Made by a program: the position numbers and the translations under genes. A stretch of DNA of 7,064 nucleotides, from the NCBI GenBank assembly GCA_902783675.1, contig CACZRW010000211.1:1-7064 (forward strand), written 5' to 3'. The notes under the pieces are model-generated. The model saw nothing but the letters and a program-made list of their open reading frames with translations, was not told the origin of the DNA and made no database searches. Origin of the DNA: an uncultured Pseudomonadota bacterium (GTDB taxonomy: Bacteria; Pseudomonadota; Alphaproteobacteria; CACZRW01). The stretch's first letter is position 1; every line of letters begins with the position of its first letter. This document shows, one piece after another, positions 1 to 5,413 of this stretch.

Positions 1-25
1 GCGGCATCTACCACTTTTGTTGCGT

Positions 26-60
26 GGGGATGTCCGCTTGCGGGCGTCCCCTATTTTTAT
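26..60 (+). terminator. Intrinsic terminator or attenuator upstream of the first gene
   Basis: An 11-bp stem (26-36 with 41-51, two G-U pairs) with a four-base CTTG loop is followed directly by TATTTTTAT. This is the form of a rho-independent terminator. It ends 24 bases before the start codon at 85, and no convincing promoter lies between them. It therefore either ends an upstream operon or acts as a partly leaky attenuator for the genes downstream. Confidence 0.75.
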
Positions 61-72
61 TGCCAATAAAGA

Positions 73-78
73 AAGGAG
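73..78 (+). promoter_or_regulatory. Ribosome binding site for the 85-612 gene
   Basis: AAGGAG lies six bases before the ATG at 85. It is a near-perfect Shine-Dalgarno sequence and fixes this start. Confidence 0.85.
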
Positions 79-84
79 ATCATT

Positions 85-612
85 ATGGCAAGTATTAACG
101 GAATTTCATTGAAAAATGTCAAGACTTTTCCAGACCACGAAGGGTGTCGGATCGCCGGCGGCGATGTTTGGTATAACGGGAAGAAGCTTGGCCATTGGCA
201 GCAGGACTATTATTGCGGTCCCGACAATTATGACTTTGACGAGCGCGTTTTGCGAAAAGAAGTCGAGGCTTACAAGCAGTCCGGGTTTGTAGAAGAACAG
301 TATCGAGACGTGGCGGGACTCGACAGTCTGCTTGATGACCTGCTCCATCTGAAGGAAAGGGAGTCGATAGCCAAAAAGTATTTTAAGCAGGGTTATCGCA
401 CGGTCATTTTCTTTTCCGACGGATATCACTTCACCTACTTGTGGACGCAGAAGGACAAGAAAACGGCTCTTGACAGCGAGCTCTTTAAGGAAACGCTTGC
501 GGAATGCCGGAAAACTTTCTTCCAGGATGCAAAGCTTGAAATCGCTGCCTATGAGGCAGGAAAAGCAAGCTTTGATATTACGGTCGGAGCCGATTGCTCC
601 GGGAAGGAGTGA
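85..612 (+). CDS. Hypothetical protein, 175 aa, mobile-element type
   Basis: The function is not recognised. The ATG start has a strong ribosome binding site at good spacing. The protein is soluble, with no signal peptide or membrane segment. Its N-terminal 55 residues look beta-rich, with a motif around NGKKLGHWQQD (31-41) followed by GPDNYDFDE (45-53). A charged helical region (55-100) and a mixed alpha/beta C-terminal part follow. The opening pattern (short beta segment, NGKKLG, then a DFDE acidic stretch) resembles small uncharacterised proteins I associate with clostridial conjugative elements, but I cannot name a family. The stop is four bases before the next gene's ATG, and the next gene's ribosome binding site lies inside this reading frame, so the two genes form an operon. 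The coding call is firm; the role is unknown. Confidence 0.85.
   Translation: MASINGISLKNVKTFPDHEGCRIAGGDVWYNGKKLGHWQQDYYCGPDNYDFDERVLRKEVEAYKQSGFVEEQYRDVAGLDSLLDDLLHLKERESIAKKYFKQGYRTVIFFSDGYHFTYLWTQKDKKTALDSELFKETLAECRKTFFQDAKLEIAAYEAGKASFDITVGADCSGKE
604..609 (+). promoter_or_regulatory. Ribosome binding site for the 617-1213 gene
   Basis: AAGGAG lies seven bases before the ATG at 617 and inside the last codons of the preceding gene. It decides the start: longer in-frame starts (such as 470) would overlap the upstream gene heavily and lack such a site. Confidence 0.8.
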
Positions 613-616
613 TTCT

Positions 617-1213
617 ATGGGACATTCGACATGGGGCATGACGTTCGTCTGCAAAACAAGAAGCGAATTTTCCGAGGCGTTCCGGAAAGCGGAAGAGGAG
701 TTTGATAATGTTGATTTCTATCACGACCATTACCATTGGTTCCCTGACCGCGAGATCCCCGGAGTTTGTTCGTCGGAAAAAGAAGCGCACGATGTAATCT
801 GGGACCGTTCCACCTCGGAAAACGGCGATTACAGCTTCTATGTCAGGTTTAAGCAGAAGAGAACCGCGAAGATGATTTCCCTTGAGGAGCGCATTCTTAA
901 AGCAAAGGCTTCTGCTGAAGACTATGCAAAGAAACATTCCGTTCATAACCGGAAGTCCAAGACCTTAACCTGTGATTACTGCAAAACCAGAGTAGTGATC
1001 GCGAGTGTCCGCGGGGAGGACTGTCCGTACTGTCATTTTTCCTTGCAGCGGGATGTTGAGCGTGAACTCGACCGCAGATATGATGCGATCCATAAAATGG
1101 AACGCGAGCTTCGCGAGGAGAAAAAGAAAGCGGACAGCGGAAAGGCAAGATGTTTGGCAAAAAATGATGCCATCTATTACCTTTACAGTCCTTCGCTTGA
1201 CTATCATTCTTAA
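617..1213 (+). CDS. Zinc-ribbon hypothetical protein, 198 aa
   Basis: The specific function is not recognised. From the ATG at 617 the protein begins MGHSTWGMTF. A His/aromatic-rich stretch (FYHDHYHWF, residues 34-42) comes early. Residues 119-139 hold a four-cysteine zinc ribbon: CDYC at 119-122 and CPYC at 136-139, 13 residues apart, which is typical spacing for a structural zinc knuckle. A highly charged segment (about 141-175, rich in E, R and K) probably forms a coiled coil and may mediate self-association or nucleic-acid contact. There is no signal peptide or membrane segment. It is translated from a site inside the preceding gene and followed at once by a strong terminator, so it is the last gene of its operon. 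The zinc ribbon is seen directly; any DNA- or RNA-binding role is inference. Confidence 0.82.
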   Translation: MGHSTWGMTFVCKTRSEFSEAFRKAEEEFDNVDFYHDHYHWFPDREIPGVCSSEKEAHDVIWDRSTSENGDYSFYVRFKQKRTAKMISLEERILKAKASAEDYAKKHSVHNRKSKTLTCDYCKTRVVIASVRGEDCPYCHFSLQRDVERELDRRYDAIHKMERELREEKKKADSGKARCLAKNDAIYYLYSPSLDYHS

Positions 1214-1219
1214 AATCAC

Positions 1220-1256
1220 AAAGACCGTCAACCTTCGGGTTGGCGGTCTTTTCTTT
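1220..1256 (+). terminator. Strong UUCG-loop intrinsic terminator, probably bidirectional
   Basis: A 13-bp stem (1221-1233 with 1238-1250, one G-U pair) is capped by TTCG closed by C-G, the very stable UUCG tetraloop. TTCTTT follows on the + strand. On the - strand the same stem is followed by GTGATTTTAA, so it can also stop the gene at 1255-1512, whose stop codon lies next to the stem. Confidence 0.9.
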
Positions 1257-1512
1257 ATTCTTCCATAAATCTTTCTCGGTATGCTGCTATGAATTCATCA
1301 ATGTATGTGTTTATAATCTCTGCGAATTCTTCCTTTGACCGGCAGTTTTGTTGTTTTGGTACGCTAAGCACAAAACTTTTGAAATGAAAGCCTTTGTGAT
1401 ACAACCAGGCTTCCCAGTGGGTTTCCTGTTCATTCCAAAGTATTTCGACGCGGAAATCGCCTTCAACTTCATAGGTCTCGATAACTGTACTGGTCAAATA
1501 TTTCACAATCAC
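1255..1512 (-). CDS. Hypothetical small protein, 85 aa (GTG start)
   Basis: Not recognised. The reading frame begins with GTG at 1512. The nearby ATG at 1514 is out of frame and hits a stop at once. A GAAAGGA ribosome binding site lies five bases upstream, and a near-consensus promoter lies at the right distance. The protein is acidic and aromatic: beta-strand-like segments (residues 14-45, including FRVEILWNEQETHWEAWLYH) precede a C-terminal amphipathic helix (about 58-83, EEFAEIINTYIDEFIAAY). There are no cysteine clusters, signal peptide or membrane segment. It appears monocistronic and ends against the shared terminator at 1220-1256. Promoter, binding site, frame and terminator together make this a real gene; no function can be given. 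Confidence 0.75.
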   Translation of the reverse strand: MIVKYLTSTVIETYEVEGDFRVEILWNEQETHWEAWLYHKGFHFKSFVLSVPKQQNCRSKEEFAEIINTYIDEFIAAYRERFMEE

Positions 1513-1517
1513 ATTTT

Positions 1518-1524
1518 TCCTTTC
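1518..1524 (-). promoter_or_regulatory. Ribosome binding site supporting the GTG start at 1512
   Basis: Read on the - strand, GAAAGGA stands five bases before GTG. It is the only good site near the frame's start and supports use of the non-ATG codon. Confidence 0.65.
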
Positions 1525-1530
1525 TATTTC

Positions 1531-1559
1531 ATTATGTCCAAATGGATTCCGTTTGTAAA
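1531..1559 (-). promoter_or_regulatory. Promoter of the 85-aa gene
   Basis: On the - strand, TTTACA (1559-1554) and CATAAT (1536-1531) are separated by exactly 17 bases. Each hexamer matches the sigma-A consensus at five of six positions. Transcription would start near 1524, leaving a very short leader before the GTG at 1512. Confidence 0.65.
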
Positions 1560-1561
1560 TT

Positions 1562-1575
1562 GCCGAAGATTCGGC
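1562..1575. repeat. 14-bp dyad between two divergent promoters
   Basis: GCCGAA and TTCGGC form a perfect inverted repeat around a two-base centre. It lies just upstream of the -35 of the - strand promoter (1531-1559) and 27 bases before the -35 of the + strand promoter (1603-1631). That is a natural place for an operator. A chance dyad of this length is possible. Confidence 0.45.
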
Positions 1576-1602
1576 TATATTCGCTTATCTTGCATAAATC
1601 CC

Positions 1603-1631
1603 TTGACAATCTCGGCGGAATAGGGTATAAA
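1603..1631 (+). promoter_or_regulatory. Near-consensus + strand promoter with no assigned gene
   Basis: TTGACA (1603-1608, perfect) and TATAAA (1626-1631, five of six) are spaced by exactly 17 bases, the best promoter in the window by eye. Transcription would begin near 1638. No supported + strand gene follows before the XRE gene, which runs in the opposite direction. The product may be a short RNA or an antisense transcript into the 3' end of that gene. Confidence 0.6.
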
Positions 1632-1672
1632 TGAATAAAGATGTAAATATTTTACGGATATATGTATATTTA

Positions 1673-1696
1673 TTCGCTAAACCCGAGTTTAACGAA
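1673..1696. terminator. Possible weak terminator hairpin between the + promoter and the XRE gene
   Basis: TTCG-C-TAAAC pairs with GTTTA-A-CGAA around a four-base CCGA loop, giving nine pairs with one internal mismatch. It lies 27 bases past the stop codon of the - strand XRE gene. On the + strand a TTGTTTTTG tract begins about ten bases later; on the - strand only TAAATATAC follows. Neither side is a textbook terminator, so this is a candidate only. Confidence 0.3.
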
Positions 1697-1723
1697 GAAA
1701 TGTCTTGTTTTTGTGCTTAAATA

Positions 1724-2506
1724 TCAATCATCCGTCTTTGCGTTGTTTTGACGGGAACCGTTGTCATATAACGCGTCCAACGCCTGATAAAAGGCTCTTT
1801 TTACTTTTCCCTGCCGAACAATCGACTGTCTGTGTGAAATAAAGGCGCTCGCTGCACCAATCATACAGCCGCCCGCACAGCACATTATTGCGTAATTTAA
1901 GAAAGCGCTTTTCTCGGAGGACATAGACAATGCCACAAAAAGAATTGTGAGCGCTGCAAAAAGGATTGTTGTCAGAAGAAAGTATTTCGTCAGACGCAGG
2001 CCGATAATCAAATTCTTTGAATTCTCTTTTCCCGCAAACACGACATCGTAGAGGAACGGTGCGTAATTGCGGACTCCGTACAGATATGTCCTTGATTCGT
2101 CGGTAATGCAGATTTTTCTGAACTGATCACGGAGCCCGAGTGTCTTTTCGATTGCTGTTTGAACGTAAGGAACCGGTACTGTGAACCCTGTTTCGTATTG
2201 TTCGATTGCCGGCGCCGGAACTCGCGCTATTTCCGCAAGCTCTTCCGGAGATAAACCCTTCTTTTTCCGCAAATAACGCAGAATCGCGCCATAATCCGCA
2301 ACCGTTACATAGAGAACCCCTCCGTCCTTTTCCAGAACCCTTTTATATCTCTCGATTGCGGCTTCGCTTTTTTCTTCATCATATTCGTTGGCTGTTGTCA
2401 GCGTTCCGCAGGTCTTTGCGAGCTGCTGCCTGGCGATAAATTCCGCGTCTTTTCTGCGGAGAATCTTCTCTCTGATGTCCGGTCTGTTATTGGTTTCCGT
2501 AACCAT
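1724..2506 (-). CDS. XRE-family (Cro/C1-type) helix-turn-helix protein with two C-terminal membrane helices, 260 aa
   Basis: Probably a membrane-tethered transcription regulator. The N-terminal 65 residues are charged and helical. Residues 73-125 form an XRE-type helix-turn-helix: helix, GLSPEELAEIARVPAPAIEQYETG, then helix, the usual pattern of LSxEELAxxxxVxxxxIxxYExG. A linker follows, then two hydrophobic segments at about 174-194 (YFLLTTILFAALTILFVAL) and 202-224 (LNYAIMCCAGGCMIGAASAF), and a short polar tail. The start is ATG at 2506, with GGGAGAG six bases upstream; a TTG at 2533 would add nine residues but has no better site. It is the second gene of an operon, 23 bases after the 77-aa gene. 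XRE proteins usually repress promoters nearby, often their own. Membrane attachment suggests sensing at the envelope, which is inference. Target sites are unknown. Confidence 0.85.
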   Translation of the reverse strand: MVTETNNRPDIREKILRRKDAEFIARQQLAKTCGTLTTANEYDEEKSEAAIERYKRVLEKDGGVLYVTVADYGAILRYLRKKKGLSPEELAEIARVPAPAIEQYETGFTVPVPYVQTAIEKTLGLRDQFRKICITDESRTYLYGVRNYAPFLYDVVFAGKENSKNLIIGLRLTKYFLLTTILFAALTILFVALSMSSEKSAFLNYAIMCCAGGCMIGAASAFISHRQSIVRQGKVKRAFYQALDALYDNGSRQNNAKTDD

Positions 2507-2512
2507 ATGCCA

Positions 2513-2519
2513 CTCTCCC
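2513..2519 (-). promoter_or_regulatory. Ribosome binding site for the XRE gene
   Basis: On the - strand GGGAGAG lies six bases before the ATG at 2506 and favours that start over the in-frame TTG at 2533. Confidence 0.7.
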
Positions 2520-2529
2520 GTTTTTTTCT

Positions 2530-2763
2530 TCAAGAATCATACGGCGTCCGATGCGCCGGCTTCTCTTCCTTCTTAATAATACTGCCTTCTGCTTCCTCTT
2601 TGGAGGCGAATAGGCGGTGATCTCTGAGTTTTATTCCCCCGACTGAATCAAGAAAGCGCACAAGATACATTCCGCCCGCGCAGCTTCTTACTTCGACTTC
2701 TCGGACGAAGCGGTTCGACTCCACAATATAGGCTCTGTCCCCTACTTTGAATCTGCCTTTCAT
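2530..2763 (-). CDS. Small beta-rich hypothetical protein, 77 aa
   Basis: No named function. The ATG at 2763 is preceded by a strong GGAGG site. An in-frame extension to 2934 is unlikely because the operon's own promoter lies inside it. The first 50 residues alternate hydrophobic and polar residues with turns (FKVGDRAYIVESNRFVREVEV, then GGMYLVRFLDSVGGIKLR), which looks like a small SH3-like or KOW-like barrel. The segment ending HRLFASKEEAEGSI (about 46-60) probably starts a helix, and the tail is charged. Short proteins with this VGDxxYIVESNRxVREVEV pattern are familiar from clostridial mobile elements, in my recollection without a known role. It is the first gene of an operon with the XRE regulator, so it may be part of that regulatory unit. 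Confidence 0.8.
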   Translation of the reverse strand: MKGRFKVGDRAYIVESNRFVREVEVRSCAGGMYLVRFLDSVGGIKLRDHRLFASKEEAEGSIIKKEEKPAHRTPYDS

Positions 2764-2770
2764 GCGCGCA

Positions 2771-2778
2771 CCCTCCTC
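2771..2778 (-). promoter_or_regulatory. Ribosome binding site for the 77-aa gene
   Basis: On the - strand GAGGAGGG precedes the ATG at 2763 by about eight bases. It is a very strong site and decides the start against upstream alternatives. Confidence 0.8.
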
Positions 2779-2867
2779 TTCCGAATTGTACCTTATCTCA
2801 GCCTTAAAGTCAAAACCAAACGCTGTAAATATGCCTGTTTCAGGAGCTTTTGCATCGATATATTTTG

Positions 2868-2897
2868 ATTTTACACGCCTTTTATATTGTCTGTCAA
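2868..2897 (-). promoter_or_regulatory. Promoter of the 77-aa / XRE operon
   Basis: On the - strand a perfect TTGACA (2897-2892) and TAAAAT (2873-2868, five of six) are 18 bases apart. Transcription would start near 2861, giving a leader of roughly 100 bases before the ATG at 2763. The leader includes a small CCTG-AAA-CAGG hairpin (2834-2844). Confidence 0.6.
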
Positions 2898-2923
2898 GGT
2901 TTTCCGCCAAAAAGCGAAAACTC

Positions 2924-2957
2924 TTGCAAAACACTGACGATTATGCTACCATATACT
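2924..2957 (+). promoter_or_regulatory. Probable promoter of the 3056-6869 operon
   Basis: TTGCAA (2924-2929) and TACCAT (2947-2952) are 17 bases apart, with an extended -10 TG at 2944-2945. An overlapping TATACT (2952-2957) is an alternative -10 without a good -35. The first choice puts the start near 2959, exactly at the 5' side of the structured leader. It diverges from the - strand promoter at 2868-2897. Confidence 0.45.
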
Positions 2958-2960
2958 CAT

Positions 2961-3040
2961 AAACGTTGACATAGCGTCCGCGGAGGACGCGCCGGCTTAC
3001 GCCCAAGAGGGTGTGTTAAGCCTGTCAATGTTTTTTTGTT
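2961..3040 (+). ncRNA. Structured three-way-junction leader RNA ending in a U-tract
   Basis: Three stems nest exactly. P1 pairs 2961-2971 with 3023-3033 (11 pairs, one G-U). P2 pairs GCGTCC (2974-2979) with GGACGC (2985-2990). P3 pairs GGCTTA (2994-2999) with TAAGCC (3017-3022), extended by CGCCC/GGGTG around an AAGA loop, with a three-base bulge. Junction strands are two, three and zero bases, so P3 can stack directly on P1. The 3' side of P1 runs into seven T's and a further T-rich stretch up to the ribosome binding site of the 785-aa gene. The whole could act as a terminator-linked attenuator, a riboswitch-like leader or a short RNA. I recognise no known riboswitch or ribozyme core. Confidence 0.5.
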
Positions 3041-3046
3041 TTATTT

Positions 3047-3052
3047 GGAGGG
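3047..3052 (+). promoter_or_regulatory. Ribosome binding site for the 785-aa gene, close to the start
   Basis: GGAGGG is followed by only three bases before ATG at 3056. The site is strong but closer than usual, and it sits right after the T-rich end of the folded leader, so leader folding could affect its access. Confidence 0.65.
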
Positions 3053-3055
3053 TAT

Positions 3056-5413
3056 ATGGCAAACTCGAACGATTACCAGGTGTTCCGCGACGGAACCCTT
3101 CCGCCTTGCGTCTGGGAGTTGGCGTTTTCGTTCCGAAAGGATCCGCCGTTGGAGGCGGCATCGAAAATTGCGGCGTTCCTAACCGCTCATGGCGCGACTG
3201 AAAAAGAAATCGAGGATGCGTTCCGTGTTCTTAACGGGCGTGGGCTTCTCGCTCTGTCCGAAGACGAAAACGTGTCTCCCGATCGCAGCCTTTTGGCGCT
3301 CTGCAAATCTTCGTCGGAGTGCCGTGAAGTCTGTTCTCTGCTGCTCGGGGACGGCGGAGACGCTTCTTACTGTTCTATCTGTCCCGTCTGTGCCCGGCTC
3401 GGCGGGATTTACACAAATGCGAACCTGGAAGGGGAAACCGCTCTTCTTTCCCTTCTTTACTCCTGTGCTTCTGCCGGAGATACGCGTGAAATCATCACAC
3501 TCGGCGAAACGAGCCAGCTGGTTGCGCTGTTTTCCTCAAACCTCTATGTAACGGCGTTTGAGCGGAAGCACGTCTTCCCTGTTCCTTATATTTTGGCGTT
3601 TGCGCTATACATCGTCTGCGATAATCGAATCCATGTGAGTATTGAATCGACGGACGCCCTGATTGACTCGGTTGTTTCCATTCTGTCCTCGCGGGAGATC
3701 CCCGTGGTCGGCTCCGTTGATGTTGAGAGGCTGTTTCGGGACGAGGGCGTACGCGCCTTTGTGGACGGTCTGTGCAAGACGGTAAGGTACCGTGAAGTGG
3801 ATTACGGCAAAGCGTTTCGTACGATGGATTTGTGCGGCTGCACCGTATTTAACGAGCGTCGTGCCACCATGCTCGGCGAAGAAGCTACTGACAAGCTTGG
3901 CAAATTTTTTGATTTTGACGAATTTGACCTTGAACCGGAGGACAAGACGGTGTCGTCCGAAGATGATTATAACGATGCGAAAGAGGCTTCCGAGCAGGCG
4001 AATGTGTCTTCCGAGGAATCCGCGGAAGCTGGCGGTCATTCCGAGGCTGTGTCCGAGGAAGCGCCTTCTGCTTCGGAGGGAACCTCTACCGAGCAGGCGG
4101 TTGTTGTCCGTCCGATCAGCGACGAAAACGCTGATTCTTCCGCACGGGAAGCTCTTGTCGACGTGAAAACGGCGGTCCGTTCCGTAGACAAGCCATGTTA
4201 TGATAACGGAACATTTATTATCCCTCTGTCCTCTACCGGAGAACCCGTTGAGGGATGCATAGTCGGGAAGGACGGGCTTATCAATCCGTATGTTTCTATC
4301 GGTGAAGTCGTTCAAAAACCGTCCGATGTCTACGGTCTGACGCCTTTCACGCTTGCCGTTTCGCTTGAATCCACCCGTTTTTATACGGTCGAGTATGCGA
4401 TCTGCAACAATGAAGAAGGATTTCTTCTGTATATTTACCAGCGGCGCTGCGTGATTTTTGTCGGACGCTCCGATTGGGATTACTATTCCGTCGTGCTTGC
4501 GTCTTTCCGGCGCAATCTTCCGAAGAAGCTCACAATGCTTGCGGCTCCCCTGATTGATTATCTTACACGAATGGGCGAGCCTCTTCATCGAGGAATAATA
4601 CCCGTTTATGATGCTTACCGGAAAGCAGAAAACGTTTCTCCCGAGAAGACCGTCCGGATCACGGACATCCTTCTTCCAGATACGGAAAGTCTCGCCTCGG
4701 CCCTTCGGCAATATGCCATGATATGGAAAGAAACCGGTTTGGAAGCCAAGGACATGGAGGACGATGTTTTTGTGTCTGCCGTGTACTCCTCTTCTGTCTA
4801 CTCTTACGATTTCACGGGGACGAGGTACCCGCACCTGTATCATGACGGTGTTTTCTACGGTCTCGGCTGGATTCACAGCCGGCTCCGTACCAACTATGTG
4901 AAAATGACTTTCCACCTTGACCGGGAAAAGACAAGTGCCGCGGAGCGAACCAGGTGCTATCGTCAGATGCTTGTCCGTCTCGGAAACGGAAACGCATACC
5001 TTTTGCGCGGTCTTCATCTTGCTTCATGTGATCCGGTCGAGGGATTCTCGGTTGTGGTTCCGCTTGCGGCTTATCCGTGGGCGCATAACACGCTGTTCCT
5101 CCGTCTCGGCGAGATTGCTTATGCCGTCCTCGGAAGACACGTCGGTGTAACCGAGACGAGCAAGTGCACTATGGACAAGCAGGCAAAGGGTTCTTTATCC
5201 ACGGCTCCTGCAGAACCGAAAAAAGAGGCGGAGCAAAAGCCGGAAGATGTTTCCATGAAGCAGGCAGACGCACCTGCGGAACCAGAGGCTGAAGACGAAG
5301 AATTACCGCCTCCCGACAAAAAACCGAAGCGCACAGCCCCCGAAAAGAAGGCTTCCTCTTCTGTAAGGGTAAAACGAAAGGATAGTTTTGATGACTTCGA
5401 AAACCTGCAATAA
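3056..5413 (+). CDS. Large orphan multidomain protein, 785 aa
   Basis: Not recognised. Residues 1-70 look like a winged-helix or similar helical unit (AAFLTAHGATEKEIEDAF, then VLNGRGLLAL). C106, C109 and C112 form a CxxCxxC cluster, with C89 and C93 nearby, a possible metal site. A helical region continues to about 285. Residues 286-365 are an acidic, Ser/Glu/Ala-rich linker with degenerate SEEA/SEQA-like repeats, surely disordered. Residues 383-700 form a second globular domain rich in aromatic residues, with strands such as GFLLYIYQRRCVIFVG and a WDYY motif (474-477). The last 85 residues are Pro/Lys/Glu-rich, with basic KKPKR and VKRK patches and an acidic-aromatic end, DSFDDFENLQ. There are no signal or membrane segments, so it is cytoplasmic. 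It shares its 3' end with the replication-relaxation-like gene, which suggests a DNA-processing partner; that is inference. Confidence 0.85.
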   Translation: MANSNDYQVFRDGTLPPCVWELAFSFRKDPPLEAASKIAAFLTAHGATEKEIEDAFRVLNGRGLLALSEDENVSPDRSLLALCKSSSECREVCSLLLGDGGDASYCSICPVCARLGGIYTNANLEGETALLSLLYSCASAGDTREIITLGETSQLVALFSSNLYVTAFERKHVFPVPYILAFALYIVCDNRIHVSIESTDALIDSVVSILSSREIPVVGSVDVERLFRDEGVRAFVDGLCKTVRYREVDYGKAFRTMDLCGCTVFNERRATMLGEEATDKLGKFFDFDEFDLEPEDKTVSSEDDYNDAKEASEQANVSSEESAEAGGHSEAVSEEAPSASEGTSTEQAVVVRPISDENADSSAREALVDVKTAVRSVDKPCYDNGTFIIPLSSTGEPVEGCIVGKDGLINPYVSIGEVVQKPSDVYGLTPFTLAVSLESTRFYTVEYAICNNEEGFLLYIYQRRCVIFVGRSDWDYYSVVLASFRRNLPKKLTMLAAPLIDYLTRMGEPLHRGIIPVYDAYRKAENVSPEKTVRITDILLPDTESLASALRQYAMIWKETGLEAKDMEDDVFVSAVYSSSVYSYDFTGTRYPHLYHDGVFYGLGWIHSRLRTNYVKMTFHLDREKTSAAERTRCYRQMLVRLGNGNAYLLRGLHLASCDPVEGFSVVVPLAAYPWAHNTLFLRLGEIAYAVLGRHVGVTETSKCTMDKQAKGSLSTAPAEPKKEAEQKPEDVSMKQADAPAEPEAEDEELPPPDKKPKRTAPEKKASSSVRVKRKDSFDDFENLQ
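5377..5382 (+). promoter_or_regulatory. Ribosome binding site for the 492-aa gene
   Basis: AAAGGA lies eight bases before ATG at 5391, inside the preceding gene. It favours ATG 5391 over the adjacent TTG at 5388 and over the in-frame ATG at 5415. Confidence 0.65.

Larger units (their letters stand above)
1513..1723. other. AT-rich gap without a supported gene
   Basis: This 211-base interval separates two - strand genes and is visibly richer in A and T than the coding regions. It holds the promoter and ribosome binding site of the 85-aa gene, the 14-bp dyad, the unassigned + strand promoter, a GTAAA/TTTAC inverted repeat (1643-1655) just past that promoter's likely start, and the weak hairpin at 1673-1696. 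Only tiny reading frames without ribosome binding sites occur here. Confidence 0.6.

Noticed and set aside
470..616. N-terminal extension of the zinc-ribbon gene by 49 codons
   Set aside because: It would overlap the upstream gene over its last 143 bases with no ribosome binding site, while ATG 617 has AAGGAG at seven bases.
1631..1720. 29-codon + strand frame starting ATGAATAAA
   Set aside because: Its start codon overlaps the -10 box, so the promoter's transcript would begin after it.
1662..1751. 29-codon + strand frame after the unassigned promoter, a possible small hydrophobic peptide
   Set aside because: It has no credible ribosome binding site, no recognisable toxin-like pattern, and runs into the 3' end of the XRE gene.
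2764..2934. 57-codon extension of the 77-aa gene
   Set aside because: The operon promoter (2868-2897) lies inside it, and the strong GGAGG site belongs to ATG 2763.
2961..3040. Identity of the leader as a hammerhead ribozyme or a known riboswitch
   Set aside because: No hammerhead CUGAUGA/GAAA core or other aptamer core that I know could be located; the fold is reported as unclassified.
3605..5017. A 470-codon open frame on the - strand opposite the 785-aa gene
   Set aside because: Its codons are the exact reverse complements of the sense codons, so its openness only requires that the sense gene avoid TTA, CTA and TCA over codons 184-654, which codon bias explains. It lacks a ribosome binding site, and its product is an unstructured-looking Arg/His-rich sequence.
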